DNA of 64,000 nucleotides from Planctomicrobium piriforme (GCF_900113665.1 NZ_FOQD01000021.1:66973-130972), one strand, 5' to 3'; counted from the first letter of the stretch, positions 1 through 8,707 are shown. Program-made: numbers and translations. Notes: a model not told the origin generated them from the letters alone.

Positions 1-29
1 GCTTCGAAAACTCGGGCGCGACCGGTGAT

Positions 30-983
30 TTGCCTGTCATTCTGCTGACTGGGGCGTCGGGCTATGTCGGCGGGCGGCTGCTGCCGGAACTGCTCAAACA
101 GCCGATTCGCGTTCGCTGCCTGGCGCGAGATTCGGTGCGACTTCGCAGTCGAATTCCGGAAAACGTAGAACTGGTCCAGGGAGATGTTCTCGACGCGGCA
201 TCACTGACTGCGGCGCTCGCTGGCGTCGACACGGCGTACTATCTCGTCCACTTGATGTCTGGTTCTGAGTCCAAAAACTTCGAGCAGCAGGATCGTCAGG
301 CGGCCGAGAATTTTGCTAAGGCCGCTTCTGCGGCTGGCGTACATCGCATCATTTATCTTGGCGGGTTGGGGGACGACAGCGACCCGAAGCTCTCGCCGCA
401 TCTGCGGAGCCGTCATGAGGTGGGACAGATTCTGCGAGAGTCCGGCGTCGAGACGATCGAGTTTCGGGCATCGCTGGTGATCGGCGCCGGCAGCCTGTCG
501 TTTGATCTGGTGCAGTCGCTTACCGACCGCCTGCCGGTGATGCTCTGCCCGAAGTGGCTGACGACTCCGACGCAGCCGATTGCCGTGGACGATGTGCTGG
601 CGTATCTGCTGGCGGCGAAAGAGCTGCCTGCTGGCAAAAGCAGGATCGTGGAGATTGGCGGCGAAGATGTGGTGACGTATGAAGACCTGATTCATGAGTA
701 CGCGGCTCAGAAGGGTCTGCGACGCTGGCTGATTTCCGTGCCGGTGCTCACGCCCTGGCTGTCGAGCCTGTGGCTGGCGCTGGTGACCCCGAGCAGCTTC
801 GAAGTGGGCCGGCACTTGATCGAGGGGCTTAAGAATCCGACGGTCGTTCGCGATCCGCTTGCGAAAACGCTTTTTCCGATCAAGCCAATGGGGGTGGCAG
901 AGTCGATGCGAATCGCCTTGCTGCCGCGCGAGCCGACAGCAACGTCAGAAAATCAGCCCCACCCTCAGCACGCCGCTGGCTGA
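30..983 (+). CDS. Atypical SDR / NAD(P)-binding epimerase-like protein
   Basis: The N-terminus carries a Rossmann nucleotide-binding motif (VILLTGASGYVGGRL), followed by the acidic residue and DVLD stretch typical of extended/atypical SDRs of the NmrA/UDP-glucose-epimerase type. The classical YxxxK pair is not clear, so it may bind NAD(P) for reduction or only sense it. The TTG at 30 places the first beta strand directly after the start, but the frame stays open to the left edge of the window (FENSGATGDL), so the true start may lie outside. Its last 39 bases overlap the convergent gene that ends at 945. The substrate cannot be inferred. Confidence 0.75.
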   Translation: MPVILLTGASGYVGGRLLPELLKQPIRVRCLARDSVRLRSRIPENVELVQGDVLDAASLTAALAGVDTAYYLVHLMSGSESKNFEQQDRQAAENFAKAASAAGVHRIIYLGGLGDDSDPKLSPHLRSRHEVGQILRESGVETIEFRASLVIGAGSLSFDLVQSLTDRLPVMLCPKWLTTPTQPIAVDDVLAYLLAAKELPAGKSRIVEIGGEDVVTYEDLIHEYAAQKGLRRWLISVPVLTPWLSSLWLALVTPSSFEVGRHLIEGLKNPTVVRDPLAKTLFPIKPMGVAESMRIALLPREPTATSENQPHPQHAAG

Positions 984-2129
984 AAGTTCTCCGTAACCGA
1001 GTTCGCGAAAGCTCAGTTCGCGATCGTAGACATAGCCCCCTTCAATGAAGGCGGCCTTGCGTCCGGCGAGAATCCGTTCGTAACCGAACAGCACTTTCTG
1101 ATCGTAGTAGGTGACGACGTCGTTGAGGCCGTAGCTGTGCTGCATGGCCCATGAGCCGCCGCCGAGAAAGTCTTGTGCGATGTAGATCCAGTGTTCGAGA
1201 TCGCCGTCGACCTTGCAGCGGTAGGCGACCTTCATCCGGGGATAGAGCAGTTCGAGACGCATCTGATCTTCTGGTTTTCCGACAATGAACCCGGCGACGA
1301 CCGCGGTCGAGACGTCGTCGCGGTCCAGGTACAAAACGCCCCCGGCCAGCTTCACATGTTCAGACCATTGATAGAACGCAATCGCACGGGAGGGAATGCG
1401 AAAGGCCCCGCTCGAGGTGTTGTAGAAGTCGGTGAACATGCTGGGAGCAACGCTTCCGAGGAGTTCCCAGCGCTCGCCAATCGGCAGTCGCAACGTGGTC
1501 TCGATGCCAAAATCGTAGAGCTGCGGCGAGATGTCGGTGAGGTTCAAAGACGTATTCGGGATCGGGACGTAAGGGTCGTCGCCCACGAGATGGAAACTGA
1601 ATCGCGGGGTCACCTGGAGATAGGGGAACCGCTGCGTGCGGATCACATGCCGCAGGTCGAACGAGTTCCAACTGACGTTCTGACTGCTGGCGGGGATGAG
1701 CGTATAGGTGAAGGAGGTAATGTCTTCATGCCAGAGCTCCGGCAGGGCGTCACAGGCGTCGTCCGGCATCCGGCTCGGCGGTAAGGCGGGCACAGCGGGA
1801 TCGACGTTCTGCGCTCCTGATTCGTAGAACGGGTACTGCACCTGTTGAATGCCGTTGGGAGATTCTCCTTCCGGCAGCGGCGGCAGAATTTCATCCAGGG
1901 ACTTCAGTTGGACTGCGACTGGGGGTTCAGCAAAGAGTTCTTGAGCGTGAGCGTCGTCACTCGTTGAGTCAGGCAATGTCCGAATCAATCGCGGCGGCGG
2001 GCCAGGTGCATCGGCTGGTTCGCCGGTCGAGGCAGAATGGCCCGCCAGGGACAAATGCGCCGTCTCGTCTGCGGATGCAGCCGCCGGGGAGAGTATTATC
2101 GAGGCGCACGCAATCAGGGCCAGTCGCAT
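945..2129 (-). CDS. Probable outer-membrane beta-barrel protein with signal peptide
   Basis: About 394 residues. The chosen ATG at 2129 gives a clean Sec signal peptide (MRLALIACASIILSPAAASA) before a low-complexity Pro/Ala-rich linker of about 110 residues. The C-terminal two thirds are rich in alternating hydrophobic/aromatic strands and the chain ends in a hydrophobic strand finishing LRVGLIF; a terminal Phe is typical of outer-membrane barrels. It resembles planctomycete DUF6268-like outer-membrane proteins, but that family call is from memory and tentative. The frame runs upstream to 2261 without a better start. The gene converges with the SDR gene and overlaps it by 39 bases. Confidence 0.65.
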   Translation of the reverse strand: MRLALIACASIILSPAAASADETAHLSLAGHSASTGEPADAPGPPPRLIRTLPDSTSDDAHAQELFAEPPVAVQLKSLDEILPPLPEGESPNGIQQVQYPFYESGAQNVDPAVPALPPSRMPDDACDALPELWHEDITSFTYTLIPASSQNVSWNSFDLRHVIRTQRFPYLQVTPRFSFHLVGDDPYVPIPNTSLNLTDISPQLYDFGIETTLRLPIGERWELLGSVAPSMFTDFYNTSSGAFRIPSRAIAFYQWSEHVKLAGGVLYLDRDDVSTAVVAGFIVGKPEDQMRLELLYPRMKVAYRCKVDGDLEHWIYIAQDFLGGGSWAMQHSYGLNDVVTYYDQKVLFGYERILAGRKAAFIEGGYVYDRELSFRELGYGELSASGVLRVGLIF

Positions 2130-2310
2130 GGGCTGGCGAAGTCGCGACAGAGTCAATGTGTCGAAGGAGAAAACCACGGCCTCTCGTATCCCATCCGAAA
2201 CCGGGGGGTCAACTCGGATTCGCAGGCGCAGACGACTTGCGGCGGTTCGTGGACGCAGCAAATCGCCCTGCGGCAGAAACTGCCGATCGAGGAGGATTGA
2301 CAGCAGTTCG

Positions 2311-2408
2311 AAGTTGTCAGTTTTCAGTCGTCAGTTGAAATGCCGGAGCTGGTGACGGGGTGCGTTTTGAGTGTCGTTTTTTTTGAACTGAATACTGACG
2401 ACTGAAAA
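2311..2408. repeat. Inverted intergenic repeat, TTTTCAGTCGTCAGT family
   Basis: A 15-base arm TTTTCAGTCGTCAGT at 2321-2335 returns in inverse orientation at 2394-2408, with looser copies of TTGTCAG and TATTCAG beside each arm. The same element family is seen at 16944-17033, 27152-27239 and, as single arms, near 32865 and 50655. This copy fills much of the 345-base gap between the divergent outer-membrane protein gene and hemY. A T-rich run (about 2377-2384) lies between the arms. Function unknown. Confidence 0.7.
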
Positions 2409-2474
2409 CTTGCCACTCCTGATTGAAGAATCGTCTCAGGTGGCCGATGATTCAGGTTCTACTTGAGCCCGCCC

Positions 2475-4037
2475 ATGCCTGAAATCACTTTTCCACCCTC
2501 CGCTTCCACGCCTGCTGACGGTCTGCGCCTGGCGGTCATTGGCGGTGGCGTCACCGGTTTGGCGGCTGTGCATCGACTGACGGAACTGGCGGCGCAGGCG
2601 GCAGTCCCTGTTCAGATCACATTGTTCGAAGCTTCGCCCCGTGTTGGCGGGGCGTTTGGCACTCAGCGGGTGGGAGACTATCTGATCGAACGAGGGGCGG
2701 ATTCGTTCATCACGAATAAGCCCTGGGGGGTGGATCTCGTGCGTCGGCTCGGCCTCGAAGACCGGCTGATTTCCACGAATGCGGCTTACAGAAAATCGCT
2801 GATTCTCTCTCGCGGACGACCAGTGCCGACGCCAGAGGGGTTCAATCTGGTCGCGCCGGCCAGGCTCATGCCGGTTCTGCAATCTCCGCTGCTGTCGTGG
2901 CAAGGCAAACTGCGGCTGCTGGCTGAGCCGTTCATTCCTCGTCGTACGGCGACCGTTGATGAAAGCGTTGCCGACTTTGTGCGACGCCGGCTGGGACAGG
3001 CAGCACTCGACCGCATTGTGCAGCCGCTCGTGGGAGGAATCTATACCTCTGATCCTGAACGGCTCAGTACGCAGGCGACGCTGGAACGCTTCGCGGCAAT
3101 GGAACGCCGTGACGGCAGCCTGTATCGCGGTCTGCGGAAGTCGGCGGCGAAATCGAAAGAGGGGGAGTCGGCCAGCGGCGCGCGGTATGGACTGTTCGCG
3201 TCTTTTCCAAATGGGATGCAAGAACTGCTCGATGCGCTGGAAGCGGTTGCGAGAAGGAGCGCCGACGTGAGGCTCTCGTGTCCCGTGTCAGGGCTGCGGC
3301 GTTCGGACAATGTGGCGCTGAATGACCGTTCGGCCCCTCACCCCCTGCCCCTCTCCCCGCCCTGTTCGTTTCTTGGCCGGGGCGAGGGGAGCGTGATGTC
3401 GCCACACGGCTGGATTGTGACCACTGCGACAGGCGATCAGACTTTTGACGGTGTTGTGTGTGCTCTGTCCGCGCCGATGGCAGCGCTGCTCATACAACCT
3501 GTTGATGAGCCGTGTGCGGCAGCGATTGCCAGCATTGAATGTGCCTCAAGCGCCATCGTGGTGACGGGCCATCAGTTGTCGGATGTCGAACATCCCCTCG
3601 ATGCTTTTGGACTCGTCATTCCGCATCGCGAGGGGCGACGGATTCTGGCGACCTCTTTCCTGAGCCGCAAATTTGACGACCGCGCGCCGTCAGGTCGGGT
3701 CTGTCTGCGGACGTTTGTCGGCGGGGCGATGCAACCTGAGGAGTACGAGCGCACCGACGAAGAGATCATCGCGACTGTGCTTGAAGAACTGCATTCGATT
3801 CTGGGAGTGAAAGGGACGCCGGACTTCACGCTCGTCGCCCGTTATCCCCAGGGGATGCCGCAGTTCTATGTCGGGCATCTGGATCGAGTGGCGGAGATCC
3901 GCAAGCAGGCGGCGCGATTACCGGGATTCGCTCTGGCCGGAAATTACCTCGACGGCGTCGGCGTGCCGGACTGTATTCACAGCGGAGAACAGGCTGCCGA
4001 ACTGCTGTTCCAGACCTGCACGGCTGGACCTGTTTAG
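2475..4037 (+). CDS. hemY: Protoporphyrinogen oxidase (HemY type)
   Basis: Oxygen-dependent protoporphyrinogen IX oxidase, the penultimate step of protohaem synthesis. The N-terminus has the FAD dinucleotide motif (VIGGGVTGLAAVHRL), followed by ERGADSFITNKPWG and later GGIYTSDPERLS and PQGMPQFYVGHLDR; the C-terminal FAD signature is GFALAGNYLDGVGVPDCIHSGEQAA. ATG 2475 is preferred to a TTG at 2463; neither has a good ribosome binding site. At about residues 287-306 an unusual stretch (SAPHPLPLSPPCSFLGRGEG) is encoded by a GC-rich inverted repeat inserted in frame (separate entry). Only this haem gene is in the window. Confidence 0.92.
   Translation: MPEITFPPSASTPADGLRLAVIGGGVTGLAAVHRLTELAAQAAVPVQITLFEASPRVGGAFGTQRVGDYLIERGADSFITNKPWGVDLVRRLGLEDRLISTNAAYRKSLILSRGRPVPTPEGFNLVAPARLMPVLQSPLLSWQGKLRLLAEPFIPRRTATVDESVADFVRRRLGQAALDRIVQPLVGGIYTSDPERLSTQATLERFAAMERRDGSLYRGLRKSAAKSKEGESASGARYGLFASFPNGMQELLDALEAVARRSADVRLSCPVSGLRRSDNVALNDRSAPHPLPLSPPCSFLGRGEGSVMSPHGWIVTTATGDQTFDGVVCALSAPMAALLIQPVDEPCAAAIASIECASSAIVVTGHQLSDVEHPLDAFGLVIPHREGRRILATSFLSRKFDDRAPSGRVCLRTFVGGAMQPEEYERTDEEIIATVLEELHSILGVKGTPDFTLVARYPQGMPQFYVGHLDRVAEIRKQAARLPGFALAGNYLDGVGVPDCIHSGEQAAELLFQTCTAGPV
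3333..3392 (+). repeat. In-frame GC-rich inverted repeat inside hemY
   Basis: A C-rich arm (CCCCTCTCCCCGCC, from 3348) is answered by a G-rich arm (GGCCGGGGCGAGGGG, 3375-3389), giving a hairpin with one T-G wobble. Translated, it reads PHPLPLSP...GRGEG, a peptide that often results from translating a dispersed bacterial intergenic repeat. It keeps the hemY frame and adds roughly 20 residues. Confidence 0.6.
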
Positions 4038-4087
4038 GATTTGGCTGAAAAAGTCGCGAAACCCGCTGCAATTCGCGGTGTTTCTAA

Positions 4088-4137
4088 AGCAGACCCGGAG
4101 AGGAATTCGGTCAGCAACGAGTCCTCTCCGGGCCTGC
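4088..4137. other. Long hairpin in the hemY-sucB intergenic region
   Basis: Perfect 11-base arms (CCCGGAGAGGA at 4094-4104 and its complement at 4122-4132) extend outward by GCAG/CTGC pairs around a single mismatch; the loop is 17 bases. No T run follows on either strand, so it is not a classical terminator. It is the first of three hairpins in the 378-base gap between the convergent genes hemY and sucB. No gene was seen in that gap. Confidence 0.5.
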
Positions 4138-4255
4138 TCCTGCTGTTCCTATGCAATTTGTTTCGCAGTTTGCTGCGTTTCAACGGCTGTGCGTCTGATC
4201 TCCCGGCCGTGCCGGATGTGTCCTCCGCGCGTCTGCGCCTTGTTGGTGCAGAGGC

Positions 4256-4288
4256 AAACCCCGATGGCCAACACCATCGGGGTTTTTT
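4256..4288 (+). terminator. Intrinsic terminator, plus strand (after hemY)
   Basis: Nine-base stem CCCCGATGG / CCATCGGGG with loop CCAACA, followed directly by six T residues on the plus strand. It lies about 220 bases after the hemY stop. Confidence 0.85.
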
Positions 4289-4313
4289 CGTTGAAAGAGG
4301 GCAACATCGTCGC

Positions 4314-4348
4314 AAAAAAAGGAAGCCGCCCGGCATGGGGCGGCTTCC
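4314..4348 (-). terminator. Intrinsic terminator, minus strand (after sucB)
   Basis: Eleven-base stem GGAAGCCGCCC / GGGCGGCTTCC with a six-base loop; read on the minus strand it is followed by seven T residues (the A run at 4314-4320). It lies 68 bases beyond the sucB stop and ends that transcript. Confidence 0.87.
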
Positions 4349-4415
4349 TAGAGTCTTCGTGACTGGCAATTAAACCCAACGTAGGAAGATCCCTTACGCA
4401 GGCTTGGTGGTTTGC

Positions 4416-5660
4416 TCAGATTTCGAGAATCAGTCGGGTCGGCTCTTCGATCGTTTCTTTAATCCGCCGCAGGAAGGAGACCGCTTCCCGTCCGTCGACC
4501 ACGCGATGATCGTAGGTCAGGGCGACATACATCATCGGGCGAATCACGACCTGGCCGTTGAGAGCAATCGGGCGTTCGAAGATGCCGTGCATGCCGAGCA
4601 CGCCGCTTTGCGGCGGATTTACAATGGGGGTCGACAGCAGCGAGCCGTAGACGCCGCCGTTGGTGATCGTGAAGATTCCGCCTTCGAGGTCTTCCAGCGA
4701 AATCTTGTTTTCCTTGGCCTTCTGAGCATAAGCCACGATCGCCAGTTCGATCTCGGCGAAGCTCATCCGCTCGACGTTTCGCAGCACGGGGACAACCAGT
4801 CCCTTGCCGCCGCCGATGGCCACGCCGATATCGCAGTAGTTGCGATAGACCAGCTGGTTCCCTTCAATCTGAGCGCCGACCTGCGGGTATTGATTGAGAG
4901 CTTCGACAACGGCCTTCACGAAGAACGACATGAAGCCCAGCTTGATGCCGTATTTCTTCTGGAACGAATCCTGATAGGTCTCGCGGAGTTCCTTGACTCC
5001 CGACATATCGCATTCGTTGAACGTCGTCAGCAGCGCGGCGTTGTGCTGTGCTTCGACCAATCGTCGAGCGATCGTCTGGCGAATCGGCGACATCGGGACG
5101 CGACGTTCTTCGCGTCCGGCGATTTCGGTCTTCACGGCCGGAGCGGAAGTCTTGGCTGGAGCAGAAGCGGCAGGCTTGGAGAGAGCTTGCTGCACGTCTT
5201 CCTTCAGCACTCGTCCACCTGGACCGGTTCCGGAAACCTGAGATGGGTTGACCTGATTCTGTGCGGCGACGCGTGCGGCGGCTGGCATCACATGTCCGCC
5301 AGCGGCCGGCTTGGACGGAGCAGGTTCAGATTTCGCGGCGGCTTCTGCTTTGGGGGCCGGGGCCGACTTCTCAGCGGGAGCGGCTGCCTTTTCCGGGGCT
5401 CCATCTCCGCCGCCTGACTTCTCACCAGGTTCGAGGATGGCCACGGTTTCACCGACTGCGGCGGACTCACCGGCCTTCTTGGAAATCGACTTCAAGACGC
5501 CAGCCTGGGGGGCAGGGACATCGAAGGTGGCTTTATCCGTTTCGAGACCGACGAGGTTCGTGTCTACGTCGACCCAGGTGCCTTCCTTGACATACCATTC
5601 GCCAATGAACACTTCGCTGATCGATTCCCCGACGGAGGGAATTTTGATTTCCACGGACAT
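4416..5660 (-). CDS. sucB: 2-oxoglutarate dehydrogenase E2, dihydrolipoyl succinyltransferase
   Basis: Transfers the succinyl group from the lipoyl arm to CoA in the 2-oxoglutarate dehydrogenase complex. Domain order: one lipoyl domain (residues 1-77, lipoyl lysine in ETDKATF), an Ala/Pro/Lys linker, an E3/E1-binding domain (about 125-160, VMPAAARVAAQNQVNPSQVSGTGPGGRVLKEDV) and the catalytic core ending in YDHRVVDGREAVSFLRRIKE, where His and Asp are catalytic. The DGRE and EEPTRL(I)L ending favours SucB over pyruvate-dehydrogenase E2. 414 residues is normal. No sucA or lpd lies next to it; the upstream neighbour is a divergent aminotransferase. Confidence 0.93.
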   Translation of the reverse strand: MSVEIKIPSVGESISEVFIGEWYVKEGTWVDVDTNLVGLETDKATFDVPAPQAGVLKSISKKAGESAAVGETVAILEPGEKSGGGDGAPEKAAAPAEKSAPAPKAEAAAKSEPAPSKPAAGGHVMPAAARVAAQNQVNPSQVSGTGPGGRVLKEDVQQALSKPAASAPAKTSAPAVKTEIAGREERRVPMSPIRQTIARRLVEAQHNAALLTTFNECDMSGVKELRETYQDSFQKKYGIKLGFMSFFVKAVVEALNQYPQVGAQIEGNQLVYRNYCDIGVAIGGGKGLVVPVLRNVERMSFAEIELAIVAYAQKAKENKISLEDLEGGIFTITNGGVYGSLLSTPIVNPPQSGVLGMHGIFERPIALNGQVVIRPMMYVALTYDHRVVDGREAVSFLRRIKETIEEPTRLILEI

Positions 5661-5908
5661 CTGTGTGACCTTGACTGTCGCGGACCGTGAGGTACAGGGC
5701 GGTCCCTTACGAGAAGCTTTCCTCGGTCTCGCATCATAATCGTCCTGTCCATGTTCCGGCAGTCCGGGTGGATGTGAATTCCCCCGTCCGAAAAAATCTC
5801 TCCAGATTACGGCCAGGTTTGCCGGTCACCGACAGCAGAGAGCCGGGTTGACCTTCCCGACGACGCTGTGTCGAATAACCGCAACCCGTTTCAGACAGGA
5901 AAAATGCC

Positions 5909-7180
5909 GTGCCGGTCAGCCTGAGTGAGTTTGCCAGATCATTGAGTGTGGAGACGGCGTTCAGCGTGCTGGCGATTGCCCGCCAACTGAAAGCGGCAGG
6001 TAAGGATGTCGTCGAACTCGAAATTGGGGACAGCCCGTTTTCCACGCCACCTGCCGCACAGGCGGCCGGCATTCGCGGGATCGAAGGAAATCAGACGCAT
6101 TATTGCCCCTCCCCTGGCCTGCCGGAATTCCGCGCGGCCGCGGCGGCGTTTGTGAGTTCAGAATTCGGCATTCCCGCGAAGGCGGAAAACATCGTCGTAG
6201 CGCCGGGGGCCAAAGTCTTCGAGCAGTATTTCTGCGAAGCCTTTCTGAATCCCGGCGACAGCGTGCTGGTGTTCAGCCCACACTTCCCGACTTATCTGCC
6301 GAACATTCAGCGCCGGGGTGCAACGGCGGTGTTGTGCCCATTGCGTCAGGAGACCAGTTTTCGCCCGCAGCTTGAGGACGTCAAACGCTTCCTGACGGAA
6401 TCGCAATCTCCGCGCGGCATCTTTCTGAATTCGCCGCATAACCCGACCGGCGGCGTAGCGACGCTGGAAGACCTGCAGGGACTGGCCGACCTGATTCGAG
6501 GTCGCGACATTGCCGTCTTCAGCGACGAGCCGTATTGCCATATGGTCTGGCAAGGGGCGCATCACTCGCTGCTGGCACAGCCAGGCATGCTCGACCAGTG
6601 CGTTGGGGCGTACACATTCAGCAAGTCCTACAGTATGAGCGGCTGGCGGCTCGGGTTTGCGGTGGCCTCGACGGAAGTCGCCGGCGCGATTGGCAAGATG
6701 ATCAACACCACGCTCTCCTGTACCCCTCCGTTTATTCAGCTGGCAGGCCTCAGTGCCTTGCAGCTTGATCGCGTGGAACGGGATCGCCAGATGGCGCAGT
6801 TTCAAAAACAGGTCGAGCTGCTCGCCGCAGGCGTCAACACAATCCCTGGCTTCAAGACGCTGCCGCCCACTGCCACGTTCTATGTCTTTCCAAACGTTGC
6901 GCCCGTCTGCAATCGGCTCGGAATCACCAGTCACGGGCTGGCAATGTTTCTACTCGAAGGGGCGGACGACGGGTTTGGCGTCGCCTGTCTCGGCGGAGAA
7001 TGTTTTGGTACAGCCGGTCACGGCTTCCTGCGGCTGAGTTGTGCCGAAGCGCCGGATCGACTGACCGCGGCCGTCGACTTTCTCAGTGATGCTGTGCAGC
7101 GAACCGAGCGCGCTCGCGCCTATCTTGAGAGCCACCCGCACTACCGGCTCGCCCAGCCCTATCCGGAAACAGACTGCTGA
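5909..7180 (+). CDS. Class I/II PLP-dependent aminotransferase
   Basis: Fold-type I aminotransferase of 423 residues. Visible landmarks are NSPHNPTGGVATLEDL, the SDEPYCHMVW segment with the PLP-contacting Asp and Tyr, the Schiff-base lysine in TFSKSYSMSGWRLGF, and the C-terminal arginine in GFLRLSCAEAPDRL. It most resembles aspartate/aromatic-type enzymes, but the amino acid used cannot be told. The GTG start is preceded by AGGA nine bases away; an ATG five bases upstream is out of frame. Its stop overlaps the VanZ-like gene by one base (TGATG), so the two are probably cotranscribed. Confidence 0.87.
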   Translation: MPVSLSEFARSLSVETAFSVLAIARQLKAAGKDVVELEIGDSPFSTPPAAQAAGIRGIEGNQTHYCPSPGLPEFRAAAAAFVSSEFGIPAKAENIVVAPGAKVFEQYFCEAFLNPGDSVLVFSPHFPTYLPNIQRRGATAVLCPLRQETSFRPQLEDVKRFLTESQSPRGIFLNSPHNPTGGVATLEDLQGLADLIRGRDIAVFSDEPYCHMVWQGAHHSLLAQPGMLDQCVGAYTFSKSYSMSGWRLGFAVASTEVAGAIGKMINTTLSCTPPFIQLAGLSALQLDRVERDRQMAQFQKQVELLAAGVNTIPGFKTLPPTATFYVFPNVAPVCNRLGITSHGLAMFLLEGADDGFGVACLGGECFGTAGHGFLRLSCAEAPDRLTAAVDFLSDAVQRTERARAYLESHPHYRLAQPYPETDC

Positions 7181-7590
7181 TGACCGCTTCAGGAAAGAAC
7201 CGCCGCCTGACGATCATGCGCGTTTTCTGGCTGCTGTATGCAGCGGCGCTGGTGACGGCGACGCACATCCCCATTCCGGACGATGCCATTGTGCTGGTGA
7301 CTGCTTATGACAAGCTGCTGCACGGCACGGCGTTTTTCCTGTTGGCTGTGTTCACGTCGATTGCTTTCCTGAAACGGGAATCGCCACTCACTTCATGGGT
7401 CAGTTTGTGCGGGGCGCTGCTGACGTATGCGATTTTGGATGAATACCTGCAGAACTTCGTCGAGCGTACGCCGGACGTGGCGGACTGGCTGTGTGATGCG
7501 TTGGGAATCATTCTGGGAACCTTTGTCACCAGGCTAGGTCGTCGGTGGATGTTCACCGGCATGCAACCAGCCCGCGTTGAGCAATTGTAA
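7180..7590 (+). CDS. VanZ-like membrane protein
   Basis: 136 residues with three to four predicted membrane segments. It has VanZ-family landmarks: a DKLLHGTAFFLLA helix after a short periplasmic loop, and DEYLQNFVERTPDVADWLCDALGIILG near the C-terminus. VanZ proteins are linked to teicoplanin resistance in enterococci, but in planctomycetes their role is unknown, so no resistance function is implied. Translationally coupled to the upstream aminotransferase (TGATG) and only three bases from the next gene. Confidence 0.8.
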   Translation: MTASGKNRRLTIMRVFWLLYAAALVTATHIPIPDDAIVLVTAYDKLLHGTAFFLLAVFTSIAFLKRESPLTSWVSLCGALLTYAILDEYLQNFVERTPDVADWLCDALGIILGTFVTRLGRRWMFTGMQPARVEQL

Positions 7591-7593
7591 AAC

Positions 7594-8526
7594 ATGTCTG
7601 AACTTCCCTATCTGGTGCGACTCGGGACACGGCTGAATGCCGGGTTGGCGGCGCTGTCGGATGAGCGGAAGGATCGGCATGCTGCGTTCGTACTCAGTAC
7701 GCAGCTCTCGGACGGCGGGTTTCGGGGTCGCGAAGGGGATTCGGATCTGTATTACACCAGCTTCGCCATTCGCGCGTTGTGGATGCTGGATCGGCTCTCT
7801 GGCCCGGTGATCGATCAGGCGACGCGCTATCTGCGACAAGCTGGACCAGCGGAACTGGCGACGCTGGATCTCATGAACTGGCTGTCGACCGCGCTCGCGT
7901 TGCAACTGGCCGGCGGTGAGAACCTGGTGGAGGATCTTGAAGTCTTTCGCGAATCGGCCGCGTTACGACTGGAGGCGACCAGAACCGCTGACGGCGGGTA
8001 TGCGAAATCGACCGAGGGAGCAGCCGGCAGTACCTATCAGTCTTTTCTCGTTCTGCTGACCTACCAGTTGCTCGGGCTGTCCCTGCCGCGCCGGAATGCG
8101 TTGATTCAGTTTCTCTATGATCGGCAACGGGACGACGGCGGCTTTGTCGAGATTGCCCCAATGAAACGCAGCGGCACCAATCCTACCGCTGCCGCGGCGG
8201 CGACGTTGGGTGAACTGGGCGCGCTCGATCCTGAAACTCGCCGCGACATTACCGCCTTTCTTCGCGAAGTCAAAAACCCGGAAGAAGGGGGCTTTCAGGC
8301 GAATACACGGGTGCCGTTTGCCGACAGCCTGTCGACCTTCACCGCGATTCTGACCGCTCAGGATCTGCAACTGCCGGACGCCTATTCCTCACCCGCGATT
8401 CTCAATTGGGTTACCTCGCAACTGGAATTTCCGACCGGAGGATTCCGGGCAGCCGCATGGGATGTGAATGCCGACGTGGAATACACGTTTTACGGGCTGG
8501 GACTGCTGGCTCTCTTGAACAGCTAG
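7594..8526 (+). CDS. Prenyltransferase/squalene-oxidase repeat protein
   Basis: An alpha-alpha barrel of repeated helices each ending in a DGGF/GGF turn (LSDGGFRG, ADGGYAKS, DDGGFVEI, EEGGFQAN, PTGGFRAA), the organisation of geranylgeranyltransferase beta subunits. Two zinc-ligand positions look lost: the DxC region reads FADSLSTF and the D..HTF region reads DVEYTFYGLGLLAL with Tyr for His. It may therefore be a binding protein or an unrelated cyclase-like enzyme. It follows the VanZ-like gene with a three-base gap, forming a likely three-gene unit with the aminotransferase. Confidence 0.8.
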   Translation: MSELPYLVRLGTRLNAGLAALSDERKDRHAAFVLSTQLSDGGFRGREGDSDLYYTSFAIRALWMLDRLSGPVIDQATRYLRQAGPAELATLDLMNWLSTALALQLAGGENLVEDLEVFRESAALRLEATRTADGGYAKSTEGAAGSTYQSFLVLLTYQLLGLSLPRRNALIQFLYDRQRDDGGFVEIAPMKRSGTNPTAAAAATLGELGALDPETRRDITAFLREVKNPEEGGFQANTRVPFADSLSTFTAILTAQDLQLPDAYSSPAILNWVTSQLEFPTGGFRAAAWDVNADVEYTFYGLGLLALLNS

Positions 8527-8527
8527 A

Positions 8528-8707
8528 ATCGTCCCGGACGCTCAAACTCCAGCCTGAAATAGTGGGGTCAGTTTTCGGGACAGCAACGATTCAGCGTCCG
8601 GGACAATTCTTAGCCCGCACTCGGTTCATTGTCCCGGACGCTGTCTCGTCGCTTCAGGATCATTTCGGCGTCGAGATTCCAGGTTCACCATCAGCGTCCG
8701 GGACAAT
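8528..8707. repeat. Two 80-bp units bounded by inverted ATTGTCCCGGACGCT boxes
   Basis: The 15-base box occurs four times in alternating orientation: 8528-8542 forward (one mismatch), 8593-8607 reverse, 8628-8642 forward, 8693-8707 reverse. This makes two 80-bp units, each with a 50-base interior, separated by 20 bases; the box spacing repeats exactly every 100 bases although the interiors are not alike. The first interior also holds TGGGGTCAG and TTTTCGGGACA. It fills most of the 317-base gap before the next gene. It may be REP/BIME-like or a binding-site array. Confidence 0.75.

Noticed and set aside
7180..7590. VanZ-like protein as a glycopeptide resistance gene
   Set aside because: No vanHAX or regulators nearby; VanZ-like proteins are widespread in bacteria without resistance.
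8528..8707. Regularly spaced repeats resembling a small CRISPR array
   Set aside because: The boxes alternate in orientation, are only 15 bases long and number four; no cas genes are near.
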